From: Planctomycetaceae bacterium
GTDB taxonomy: Bacteria; Planctomycetota; Planctomycetia; Planctomycetales; Planctomycetaceae
NCBI GenBank assembly: GCA_021732415.1
Contig: JAKFVC010000065.1
Span: forward strand, 32,761-96,760
Length of the DNA stretch: 64,000 nt
Direction: 5' to 3'
Shown here: piece after piece, positions 8,528-16,527 of the stretch
How positions within the stretch are numbered: the first letter of the stretch is position 1
How the letters are laid out: the number at the start of each line of letters is the position of its first letter
The notes under the pieces: model-generated
Databases searched by the model: none
What the model saw: only the letters and a program-made list of their open reading frames with translations
What the model was told of the DNA's origin: nothing
Made by a program: the position numbers and the translations under genes

Positions 8528-10750
8528 TCACCGCACCGCGGAATACGCGGTTTGAATCTGAGGGACGCCGCTCGTGGCGATCATTTCGCCATGGGTCAGC
8601 CCGCTTTTGATTTCGAGGAAACGATCATCGGCTCGGCCGACTTCCACTCGTCTCCGCTCAAACGTGCCATCGGTTTTCTGCACGAAGACAAAACTCCGCA
8701 GGCCATCGCGTACGACGGCGTTCAGCGGTACGGCCAAGGCCGGAGGCGGACGAGCTGTCGTGAGCGTGATACGCGCGAGCATGTTGTGTTGCAACGCGAG
8801 AGAGGGCGGCTGTTGAAACTCGATCCACGCGCCCTGGGTTCGGCTATCCGCCCCCACAACCGGGCCGAGGCGAGCCACTGTCCCCTCCGTCTCGAAGTCG
8901 GGATATGCGACAAAATGGATGCGTGCCGTCTGACCAACCTGCACGTGGCTCGTTTCTCTTTCGCCAACGAACGCCTGCACCCCCACCTGCGACAAGTCGT
9001 GAATTTCGAAGAGCGGCTCATCGGCCCGAATGACTTGGCCCAGGACTCGGTCGAAATGCACGACCACGCCTTCCATCGGCGCTCGGACGGGCAGGGCATC
9101 GACGACACGCTTGGTCTTCACGACTTCGTCGATCTGCGCCGATGACAGGCCCACGGTCAGCAGCTTCTGACGGAAGTTGGCGAACCGCGTTTCCAACGCC
9201 TTGACCCGGCTTTCCATTTCCAGCACGCTCCGTCGTGGCACGGCATCCCCCGCATTCCGGAGTCGCGTGTACGTATCCCGCCACAGCGCGCCGTCGAGGT
9301 GGGCTTTGAGCAACTCCAACTGAATGTCTTGCAGTTCCAGGCTGGCGATCTCGGCGAGAATGGTGCCCGCTTGGACCGGCTGGCCACGGTCCACGCGGAT
9401 ACTGCGCAGCGTGCCAGCCAATTGCGATGACGCGGACGTGCGACGTTGCGGCGGCACATCGAGCGCTCCATCGAATTGCAAAATGCGTTCGACGCTGTGT
9501 TCGGAAACCGCTTCGACTTTCAACCCGATGCTCTTGGCCGTTTCGGGACTCAGGCGCAGGATGCCGAGAAAGAACAGGCTCGACAGTTCGTGTCCGCCGC
9601 GCGTCACCACGCGGTCGCCGGGAAAGACATCGCCGGAAATCACCTCCGCGAATTCGCGAGTCCGCCGGCCGATGACGACCGACTTCTTGCGGTACTCGGA
9701 ACTTGCCTTGGTCGATGTCTCTTCGACGAATACGTACCGCTCGGCTCCATCGCTGAAGACGGATGCAGTCGGCAGGCTCAACCCCTTGGCGCGTCCCGGT
9801 AGAATGAACTCCGCCTGACCGTTCATGCCCGGCAGCAAACGCGGACCGGTCGCGCTGTTCGCGATCTCGGCCCAGGCCGTCCCCTGGTGCGTCTGCGGGT
9901 CCAGCAACAAGCCGAGCTTATCCACTTTGGTGTCGAAGTTCTTCCCAGGAAGTCCGTTGAATGTGACGCGGACCATTTGTCCTTCTTGAACGCGATGCAA
10001 GTCCCGTTCGAGCACGCCGATCTTCACCCACACGCGCGAAGTGTCCACAATCTCGAACAGGTGCTCAATCGGTTCAACGAACTTGCCGACCGCGACATCC
10101 GCATGCACGACAACGCCACGAATGGGACTGGCGAGCGACAGCCGCAATGGCGGCGAGTCTCCTGCGGCTGATGTGTTGAGGTCTCCTTCGGGCACGTTAA
10201 GTCCCACCGCTTTGGCTCGCAAGACGTCGAGCTCGTTTTGGTTCTGCTGGTGCGCGTTCTCCGCTTCGACCAGCCGTTGAGCCGGAATCGACCCCGCCTT
10301 CGCGGCGACAGTCAGCGATTCGAGGATTTTGCCCGACAGTTCGAATTCGTTTTGCGTTTTCTGATAGTTCAGTCGGAGTGTATGCAGGTCGAGGCTATCG
10401 AGTTCCGCTAACACCTGTCCCGCTTCGACGGTATCGCCCGGCCGGACATGCAATTTCCCAATGCGTCCCGGCATCCTCGACGTGACATAAGCCCGGCGAG
10501 TCCACGGAGCGACGACCGTGGCATAAGCCCGCACGACCCCCGCTACGTCGCGAGTCTGAACCTCGACCGATTGCACATCGAGCACCTGCCGAGCCGCTCG
10601 GCTGAGTGTGAGATGCCCCGCCTTGAGATCAATCTGCACGCCCTTTGTCGGCAGCGGTTGATGCCCTTCGTGCCCGAACGCTGGCGTGCCGGCAATGATC
10701 AGCAGCAGGACACCCAAGCGCACCCAGTGGCTGCAACATAGTCGACGCAT
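8528..10750 (-). CDS. Tandem (double) RND periplasmic adaptor
   Basis: Two complete membrane-fusion-protein modules lie in one 740-residue chain, where the usual adaptor has one in about 350-450 residues. A signal peptide (LGVLLLIIAGTPAFG) is followed by HEGHQ. Module 1 has LTLSRAARQVLDVQSVEV (47-64), lipoyl-like half GKLHVRPGDTVEAGQVLAEL (98-117), hairpin, ASPIRGVVVHADVAVG and beta-barrel. Module 2 repeats this order: LRLSPETAKSIGLKVEAV (398-415), RSIRVDRGQPVQAGTILAEI (449-468), RAPMEGVVVHFDRVLG and barrel. The frame is continuous, with AGGAGGG upstream of the ATG and only four bases after the previous stop. It would bridge the RND pump (12 bases downstream) and TolC. Adaptors often act in pairs within a hexamer, so the fusion could fix that pairing (inference). 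Confidence 0.9.
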   Translation of the reverse strand: MRRLCCSHWVRLGVLLLIIAGTPAFGHEGHQPLPTKGVQIDLKAGHLTLSRAARQVLDVQSVEVQTRDVAGVVRAYATVVAPWTRRAYVTSRMPGRIGKLHVRPGDTVEAGQVLAELDSLDLHTLRLNYQKTQNEFELSGKILESLTVAAKAGSIPAQRLVEAENAHQQNQNELDVLRAKAVGLNVPEGDLNTSAAGDSPPLRLSLASPIRGVVVHADVAVGKFVEPIEHLFEIVDTSRVWVKIGVLERDLHRVQEGQMVRVTFNGLPGKNFDTKVDKLGLLLDPQTHQGTAWAEIANSATGPRLLPGMNGQAEFILPGRAKGLSLPTASVFSDGAERYVFVEETSTKASSEYRKKSVVIGRRTREFAEVISGDVFPGDRVVTRGGHELSSLFFLGILRLSPETAKSIGLKVEAVSEHSVERILQFDGALDVPPQRRTSASSQLAGTLRSIRVDRGQPVQAGTILAEIASLELQDIQLELLKAHLDGALWRDTYTRLRNAGDAVPRRSVLEMESRVKALETRFANFRQKLLTVGLSSAQIDEVVKTKRVVDALPVRAPMEGVVVHFDRVLGQVIRADEPLFEIHDLSQVGVQAFVGERETSHVQVGQTARIHFVAYPDFETEGTVARLGPVVGADSRTQGAWIEFQQPPSLALQHNMLARITLTTARPPPALAVPLNAVVRDGLRSFVFVQKTDGTFERRRVEVGRADDRFLEIKSGLTHGEMIATSGVPQIQTAYSAVR

Positions 10751-10754
10751 GGCT

Positions 10755-11645
10755 TTAGTGCCCTCCTGCAGGTGACAGCGGCGTGCCGCGTATGTGCTCG
10801 ATCACGAACGGCACGGCGAAAACCGATTCTTCGCGTTGGAGTTGGTCCCAGGCCTTGTAAATGCCACGCTTCGGTAAGCGACCGCTGAACTCAACGGTTC
10901 CAGCGGAATCTGTCTTGGTTTCACCCTGTGAATACGCGTGAGCGTTCGCGCGGCCTTCCTCGCTCACGATGGCGAGATGTCCCTTCGCTTCGAGACGCGG
11001 TTGCAAGTCGCCGACCGCTTGACTGGACGAATCGATGAACTGAAAACACCCTGCTGTTTCCCGATTGCCCGGCATTGTTGTGATGTGAGCCGTGAGCGCG
11101 TCCACCTTGATTTCGTTGGAAGCGTTCGGCATCAGAGACGCCGTCGGTTCTTTATCACCATGCACGACAAGTTGTCCCTCCGCCCGCGCCGGCGATTTTC
11201 CCCTCGGCTGATGTTCGACAATTAGTCGATATCTGCCAACCATCGGAAACGCAAATTCGATCGTAATCATGCCTGAAGCATCCACTTCCGGATGCAGGTG
11301 CGCGATCTCGTCGAGTCCCTCATGCACAACGATCAGATACACCAGGGTCGAGTGCCACGCGTCGAACCGCGTGATCGGCGTGCCATCGTCGTCTTGAATC
11401 TGCATCACGAGCTTCGTCGGCGAGCCGACCTGAGGCTGCGCAGGGTCGGTCCCGACGATTAGCTTGCGCGAAGACCCCATGAACGAGTCACATCGTTGCC
11501 CATCAGAAATCGCTTTCGACGGTGCGGCATGATCCGCGCGACGGCAATGATTTGCCGCCGGAAGCGTTGCCAATGGAATGCCTGCCACTTGGCCGGTGCA
11601 GGCAACGGCGGCCACTCTCAATATCGGCGTGTTGCAAAGTTGCAT
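10755..11645 (-). CDS. Secreted two-domain beta-sandwich protein with HLHP motif
   Basis: The likely start MQLCNTPILRVAAVACTGQV (ATG at 11643-11645) gives a signal-like N-terminus. A longer upstream frame is open but lacks one. Two beta-rich halves can be seen. The first contains HSTLVYLIVVHEGLDE then IAHLHPEVDASGMITIEF and PMVGRYRLIVEHQPRG. The second has AKGHLAIVSEEGRANAHAYS and RGIYKAWDQLQREESVFAVP. The paired His motifs (HLHP, HAYS) followed by a Gly-x-Tyr turn recall periplasmic metal-associated beta-sandwich proteins, but I cannot name the family with certainty. It is coupled to the double adaptor by a four-base gap, so it probably serves the same pump. Confidence 0.7.
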   Translation of the reverse strand: MQLCNTPILRVAAVACTGQVAGIPLATLPAANHCRRADHAAPSKAISDGQRCDSFMGSSRKLIVGTDPAQPQVGSPTKLVMQIQDDDGTPITRFDAWHSTLVYLIVVHEGLDEIAHLHPEVDASGMITIEFAFPMVGRYRLIVEHQPRGKSPARAEGQLVVHGDKEPTASLMPNASNEIKVDALTAHITTMPGNRETAGCFQFIDSSSQAVGDLQPRLEAKGHLAIVSEEGRANAHAYSQGETKTDSAGTVEFSGRLPKRGIYKAWDQLQREESVFAVPFVIEHIRGTPLSPAGGH

Positions 11646-11851
11646 AATGAACTCTGTGAGGTGATATCTGCGCATCGCAGATTGGGCGAATGGTGGCATT
11701 GGACCGCGCGAAAGCTCTCCCCGGGACTGCCAATCAGGCACCGGCCGACTGTCTGACGTTTTCATTGCAGCGAATCGATCGTCGTGGAAGCCAATCATTC
11801 GATTGTGGTCAGTCAGCGGCCGGTGCTGATCATGGAAGTCACTTTTCGTGT

Positions 11852-12523
11852 CTATTTCTTGGTGGCGGTTCCTTTCTTATGCTCATGGTCAGCAGCACCA
11901 TGCTTGTGATCGTGACCTTCATGTTGACCTGCTTTGGCGTTCTCCTTCTTAATCTCTTCCACTTTGGCTAACGTCATCTTGGTGTTCTCGCGAGCGGAGT
12001 CTTCACATCCCTTACAGCATAGAAAGACTGGCTTGCCATCCAACATCAACTTCACCGGAGTCCCCATTGAGCCAAGGCGGCTGCCTTCTTCAATGGGACA
12101 GAAGAGTTGAGTTTCCGCGAGTGGTTGATCGGCCGTTGGCAGCTTCGCGATGGCGGCGGCGGACTTCTTGAGCTTCGCGACCTTGGCCAACGTTTCCTTA
12201 CCGTGTTCCACCGCGTCATCTTTGCAACCACTGCAACACACAAACACTGACTTACCGTCGATCAAGACCTTGAGCGGCGTGCCCATCGCCCCCAACCGGA
12301 CCGTGTCCATCATCGGGCAGTACCTTTGAGCCGCCGCGGCCGACCGATCCGACTCCGGAAGTTTGGCCATCGCGGCTTTAATCTTGGCGTCACTCGGCTT
12401 TTCCGCCTTGTGGTCGTGCCCTGGCTTGGCGGCATCGTCCGAGAATGCCACCGTGATGGACAAGCTTGACAATGTGCAGGCACCGACGATCAACATGATC
12501 GGAAACCAACGATTCGTTTTCAT
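11852..12523 (-). CDS. Secreted protein with two CC-x2-C metal-site domains
   Basis: Signal peptide MKTNRWFPIMLIVGACTLSS (ATG at 12521-12523), then a His/Lys-rich linker. Two copies of one small domain follow. Each has YCPM or FCPI, then LGAMGTP or LGSMGTP, then GKSVFVCCSGC or GKPVFLCCKGC, followed by a Lys/Ala-rich helix. The tail is His-rich (HEGHDHKHGAADHEHKKG). The Cys spacing recalls YHS/TRASH-type metal domains, but the LGxMGxPxK core is distinctive. Five further copies occur in this window. A periplasmic soft-metal carrier or buffer is inferred from the Cys and His content and from the RND neighbourhood. About 223 residues. Confidence 0.85.
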   Translation of the reverse strand: MKTNRWFPIMLIVGACTLSSLSITVAFSDDAAKPGHDHKAEKPSDAKIKAAMAKLPESDRSAAAAQRYCPMMDTVRLGAMGTPLKVLIDGKSVFVCCSGCKDDAVEHGKETLAKVAKLKKSAAAIAKLPTADQPLAETQLFCPIEEGSRLGSMGTPVKLMLDGKPVFLCCKGCEDSARENTKMTLAKVEEIKKENAKAGQHEGHDHKHGAADHEHKKGTATKK

Positions 12524-12653
12524 AATAAACTGCTCCATTTCAATTGGAAAAAACTCACTCTTAGAGGGAAGACTTGTTGCATTCACCGCTTGACGGGTGA
12601 CCAATTCACCAAGGACGGTTCCTCGGCGTCGATCGGCTCCGATAAAACACGGC

Positions 12654-13025
12654 TCAATTGTGGTTTTCAGATTTCACCTTGGCCCTGAGTTCCGCGAGCT
12701 TGGCAAGCGTCTTGTCCGGATTCGATTTGGCCTTCTTCTCGCAGCCTTTGCAGCAGACAAAGACGGTCTGTCCACTGACGTTCAATTTGAGCGGCGGTCC
12801 CATCGAACCGAGCGGCTCTGTCGTTACCGCACAGTAACCTTGAGCTTCTGCCAGCGCCCGGTCTTCATCGCTGAGTTTGTCGAAACTCGCCTTTTGTTCA
12901 TCCTTTCCATTATGGTCGGCGTGTTGGGGCTGCGAGTTTGCGTTTTGAACCGAGCCACATCCGGTCAGAAACAACGTCATCGCAGCGAAGCTCGCGGCAC
13001 GCAGATAAACAGAACTGGTAATCAT
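12654..13025 (-). CDS. Lipoprotein with one CC-x2-C metal-site domain
   Basis: The start MITSSVYLRAASFAAMTLFL ends in lipobox LTGC, so this is a membrane-anchored lipoprotein of about 123 residues. After a short His/Asn-rich linker (QPQHADHNGKDEQK) there is one domain: GYCAVTTEPLGSMGPPLKL, then QTVFVCCKGCEKKAKSNPDK and a Lys-rich helix. It is the single-domain version of the protein encoded just downstream at 12523, and the two probably arose by duplication. The anchor would hold a metal-binding domain near a membrane beside the pump. Confidence 0.83.
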   Translation of the reverse strand: MITSSVYLRAASFAAMTLFLTGCGSVQNANSQPQHADHNGKDEQKASFDKLSDEDRALAEAQGYCAVTTEPLGSMGPPLKLNVSGQTVFVCCKGCEKKAKSNPDKTLAKLAELRAKVKSENHN

Positions 13026-13127
13026 AAATGGTCCTTCGTGGAATGAGTTGATGAAGATGGAAAACCCCGCTGACACGCTGCCGGGGACGTCTTGAACAAC
13101 TCTCGACTCCGTTTCAAATAGTTTTCG

Positions 13128-13595
13128 CTAATGATGATGACCCGCCAACGACTCGGAGTCGCGGCCGGGGTCGGCTGGCGGCTCGTACGAAGCCTCGCGC
13201 CGGGGTGCAGGGGCATCCGCCCCCCCGATTTCGTTGTCAACTTCGTTGTCAACAATTTTTAAGTACTTGCCAGGGTTCTTTTTCACCGCGGTGACGCAGC
13301 TCTGACAGCAGACTTGAATGGTCTTCCCTGCCACCATGACGGGAATCGGTGGTCCCATCGAACCCAGCTTCTCGCTCGTCACGGGACACGTCTGTTGGAT
13401 CTTTCCACGTGGCGTGTCCTCAGCGGCGTGAGTCTGAAGCATCTCATTGCGACGTGGCGGAACAGACTCGGCCGATGACGAAACTCGACAACTGCCATCT
13501 CGGCAACCCCTATCGCGTGATGACGCACATCCAACCGAGATTGTGGCCATTGACGACAGGACCACGACGACTTGATACAACCTGAATCCGTTCAT
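13128..13595 (-). CDS. Lipoprotein with one CC-x2-C metal-site domain (second paralog)
   Basis: The start MNGFRLYQVVVVLSSMATIS leads to a lipobox-like SVGC. The mature part begins with a Cys/Arg/Ser-rich stretch. The domain then reads QTCPVTSEKLGSMGPPIPV, AGKTIQVCCQSCVTAVKKNP, followed by GKYLKIV. It keeps LGSMGPP but has CCQSC rather than CCKGC, and IPV in place of LKL, so its metal site may differ. The C-terminus is acidic and Pro-rich and ends GHHH. It is one of four consecutive genes sharing this domain. About 155 residues. Confidence 0.8.
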   Translation of the reverse strand: MNGFRLYQVVVVLSSMATISVGCASSRDRGCRDGSCRVSSSAESVPPRRNEMLQTHAAEDTPRGKIQQTCPVTSEKLGSMGPPIPVMVAGKTIQVCCQSCVTAVKKNPGKYLKIVDNEVDNEIGGADAPAPRREASYEPPADPGRDSESLAGHHH

Positions 13596-13746
13596 GACAA
13601 CCATCACTCCCTTGTTAAGATTGTTTCCTGATGGGTGTTTGAAATGCCTCACGAAAGCGGCTCCCCGGAGTGGAACCATGCGACTGACACATCGTTACCA
13701 TCGGGCAACACAGGTGGCTGAGGAAACAATGTCTCCGGCGCTGTTG

Positions 13747-14616
13747 TTACTGACGCTTTACGTAATCCGCCGGTTGTTTGATTTCGTCCGGCGTTGCTTT
13801 CGCCGTCTTCACGAACTCATCCACGCACGGGGGGCAGCAGAATTCATAGGGTTTGCCACCCACAATCCAGGTGAACTGCGGATTGGCCTTGGTCTTGGTG
13901 ACGGGACAGATCTTGTCACCCAGCTTGGGGAACATATCGTGCGACGATTTCAGCCCCTTGAACTTGTTCGTTGCAGTCACGGCGCCATTCGCCTTGATGT
14001 CTGCTTCCGTGTATTTCCCACCTGGCGTGAGATAAAGCTGTCTCTCGTCGTCGTCCGCAACCTTGTTGGGCATGCCTTGGTCGTGCTCCTCAGGAGTCGA
14101 CTTGAAGCCCAACCGGAACCGCTCCCCAGAGATCAAGATGTTAGGAACCGTCACTTCAAGATTCAGACCCCACAAACCCTTCGGCAATGTGCCCACGAAT
14201 TGCGAAGTTTGACCTTCGGCGTCACCTTCCTGCGGTTCCGATGCGAGCGTGAACTGTTCTGCCATGGATTCGCCTTCGGCTTTCACGAAGCCTTTGAGCG
14301 TCTGCTTCTCGACGTCAATTACCCGTGATTCTTCCTTGCCCAGCGTGTAGAGCCGCAGCACGCCCCCCTTCTCGAACACCGCTTCCGCATGGTAACTGTC
14401 GCGTCCCAACGAGATCATGATCCCGCCGTGGATACCCGCTTTGTGCCCATGCTCTTCTGAATTTGCCGCTTTGGCTGAAGCGGACGCGACTGGAGGTGCA
14501 GTCGCGGTCGAGGGTAAAGAAGTTACCGCAGTCGAACTGCGTTCCACGCAACCGAGAATAAGAGCGATTCCGCCCAGTGCCAAACCACAGGCAATCCAAG
14601 CCTTTTTAGAAAACAT
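13747..14616 (-). CDS. Lipoprotein with divergent C-terminal CC-x2-C domain
   Basis: The ATG at 14614-14616 gives MFSKKAWIACGLALGGIALI with lipobox LILGC. Residues about 50-225 are a beta-rich region with HKAGIHGGIMISLGRDSYHA and MPNKVADDDERQLYLTPGGK, which looks like a separate secreted domain I cannot name. The last 60 residues carry KICPVTKTKANPQFTWIVGG and KPYEFCCPPCVDEFVKTAKA, a divergent member of the CC-x2-C family that is closer to classical YHS. The gene lies second in the minus-strand run, after the Cys-rich protein at 15357. About 289 residues. Confidence 0.8.
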   Translation of the reverse strand: MFSKKAWIACGLALGGIALILGCVERSSTAVTSLPSTATAPPVASASAKAANSEEHGHKAGIHGGIMISLGRDSYHAEAVFEKGGVLRLYTLGKEESRVIDVEKQTLKGFVKAEGESMAEQFTLASEPQEGDAEGQTSQFVGTLPKGLWGLNLEVTVPNILISGERFRLGFKSTPEEHDQGMPNKVADDDERQLYLTPGGKYTEADIKANGAVTATNKFKGLKSSHDMFPKLGDKICPVTKTKANPQFTWIVGGKPYEFCCPPCVDEFVKTAKATPDEIKQPADYVKRQ

Positions 14617-14892
14617 GCTTCGATCCTTTCCGGCCCGCTCAGCGTGCCGATTCATGAAACCAATTGACCAAACAACGACAGCACGATGCCGCGGCGCGCG
14701 GACATCTGCATCGCGAAATAAGAGAAAGCTCAACCCAAATCACCGTCGGAGAAGCGTTCCGATCAAACGTTGCCACCAGTTACGGGCAGCAAACATGATA
14801 CTTTTCGGAATGCTATGGTTGAGCAGATAAGAGCTGCCGAAATCCGCTGGTTCCGACCCTTGGTCGAGAATCACGAATCGGCGATGTGGCGA

Positions 14893-15357
14893 TTAGCACT
14901 GCCACGAATGGAGAGCGACGCGGATCTCTCGACCCGATCGTGTCGCAGGCGGTGTCTCGTCAGGATGCACCACCATCGAGAAAAAGTCGTCAGTCTCAAG
15001 CACTAGAGGTGCGGCGAGATTTCGACAGACGTCATCCAACCAGGAGCGAGATTGCTCGCCTACGACGTCAACACGCTGAGCCGGAACTCCGTTACAGAGG
15101 CTTTTCTCACACCTGCAACGCTCGGCCGGTACTTTCGGAACAAGCTGCCGCGCTTCCGGCTGTGATTCGTCCGGCTGCACGTCAATGGTGCTTCCAAATT
15201 GATCTTTACAGCAACTGAGCCGCAAAACATCCTTGGATTCACTCAACCCACCCCATGATGCGACCTTCGACGCGATACGTGCGAATGTGCAGCAGCACGG
15301 GTTCGGTCCCGTGAGTGACAGCAATAGCATGTGGGTGACGAGGAGGTAACGAAACAT
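14893..15357 (-). CDS. Small Cys-rich secreted protein heading the left metal operon
   Basis: Signal-like start MFRYLLVTHMLLLSLTGPNP runs straight into a triple Cys (CCC), then SCCK and RCRCEKSLC within the first 90 residues. The remainder is charged without a visible domain. It is poorly conserved in appearance. What supports it as real is its position first in the operon and its resemblance in layout (signal peptide, clustered Cys pairs, variable tail) to the proteins at 39398 and 59148, each also at the head of a metal block. A role as a periplasmic metal ligand or sensor is inferred. 154 residues. Confidence 0.6.
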   Translation of the reverse strand: MFRYLLVTHMLLLSLTGPNPCCCTFARIASKVASWGGLSESKDVLRLSCCKDQFGSTIDVQPDESQPEARQLVPKVPAERCRCEKSLCNGVPAQRVDVVGEQSRSWLDDVCRNLAAPLVLETDDFFSMVVHPDETPPATRSGREIRVALHSWQC

Positions 15358-15703
15358 GGTCGCTTGCAGAATCTTTATCTAGTTCGATTTTCGACAACTC
15401 GATAATTATATCGACATCCCCGTTTTATGTAATCATCAGTTTTTCTGAGGAGACCATGATTTGTCAGGTCGATCGCTTTGAGTGACGCTGGGATGACGTA
15501 CTAACACATTTCCTGTAAATCACTTGCGAAAGAATGCACGACGTGCCGGGAAACGCGTCAAAGTTTTGTTGGGCGGTATTGTGAGGTGTCACCTGGAGGC
15601 TCGACAGTCTTCAGACCGTGGACATTCTGTCGCATTGGCTCAGTGCCACTTTTGTGCTTGCCAAGGTTGATGATCGCATTGATTCGCCGGAGCCCGAATT
15701 AAG
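15358..15703. other. Promoter-bearing gap upstream of the left metal operon
   Basis: No gene is seen in 346 bases. The part next to the ATG of the Cys-rich gene is AT-rich and holds the palindrome listed at 15399-15414. It is the best candidate for the main promoter of the minus-strand run that ends with TolC. Confidence 0.45.
15399..15414. promoter_or_regulatory. 16-base palindrome, possible operator
   Basis: TCGATA, four bases, TATCGA: a perfect 6-4-6 inverted repeat 41 bases before the start codon of the Cys-rich gene at 15357, within an AT-rich patch. Position and symmetry fit a dimeric regulator site. No regulator gene is adjacent, so the binding protein is unknown. Confidence 0.4.
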
Positions 15704-16513
15704 TCATTTGGGAGAATGCACATGCCCGGTCAGGGCACTGCGATCATTCGAGCCAGTCAGAACCTTCCGTTGTTCATCAGTGAGTAATTTAACTGCTTCA
15801 CCCACTGACTCGATGAATGCCAGCCGTTGTTCGCCACGCAGTTTTTCGATGGCTTCCACTTTCGCCTGGATTTGGGCGAGATCCGGCTCATTGATTCCAG
15901 TCAACTCCCAGAGTTGTTGCTCAGCCTCATCGATGTTTCGCTGGGCCGTCGATCTGCTCAGCAGCGACTTCTGTTTCAGGCGGTTGAGTGCCACTTGTTG
16001 CTTGATCGTCATTGCGATGTGCTCCGCATGGTTCAGGAAGAACCCCGTCGCACCAATATGATAGAGACGCGACAGACCCGGAATACCGGGGAGCGCAGAA
16101 GACGCGGCGATGACCCATTCCCCGTTTGTCGCACCGGCACCGGCCTGCATTGCCATCTGTTCGGGCATCGGGCGCGATTGCCCGGCCATGGACTGTGACA
16201 ACTTGTCATGCCCCATGCCAGCGTGGCCGCTCACCTTCTCCAGGTGTGCCGGCGGAGGCTGCGGCGTACCAGCAGGCTTCTGCGACTTCAATTGGCCGCT
16301 TTGAGATTCATGCGTGTCGGCATGTCCCATCGCCGCATGACCATCTCCGCTTGATTTTTTCGGGCTCCTGGCGTCGTCCTGTGTCATTTTGCCATGATCG
16401 TGCCCGGTCCCTACAGGCGATTCATCGCGGAAGTAGGCGACGAGCAGTGCGGCGGACACGATCAAGATCACCATGACGGCGAGGAATGCTTTGAGATTGA
16501 CGAGTGGTTCCAT
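15704..16513 (-). CDS. Membrane-anchored Spy/CpxP-like protein with His/Met-rich linker
   Basis: N-terminal membrane anchor (LKAFLAVMVILIVSAALLVA), then about 110 residues rich in His, Met, Gly and Lys (GHDHGK, GHAAMGHADTHES, HAGMGHDK). The C-terminal helical half has ALPGIPGLSRLYHIGATGFF, HAEHIAMTIKQQVALNRLK and the repeat-type ending LLTDEQRKVLTG. LTxxQ motifs and the long helical pair are features of CpxP/Spy periplasmic chaperones, which also include metal-sensing relatives. The ATG at 16511-16513 follows the stop of the reductase gene by 14 bases, so they are co-transcribed. A close paralog lies at 17965, on the other side of the reductase. Confidence 0.75.
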   Translation of the reverse strand: MEPLVNLKAFLAVMVILIVSAALLVAYFRDESPVGTGHDHGKMTQDDARSPKKSSGDGHAAMGHADTHESQSGQLKSQKPAGTPQPPPAHLEKVSGHAGMGHDKLSQSMAGQSRPMPEQMAMQAGAGATNGEWVIAASSALPGIPGLSRLYHIGATGFFLNHAEHIAMTIKQQVALNRLKQKSLLSRSTAQRNIDEAEQQLWELTGINEPDLAQIQAKVEAIEKLRGEQRLAFIESVGEAVKLLTDEQRKVLTGSNDRSALTGHVHSPK

Positions 16514-16527
16514 GAGCCATTGACAAG

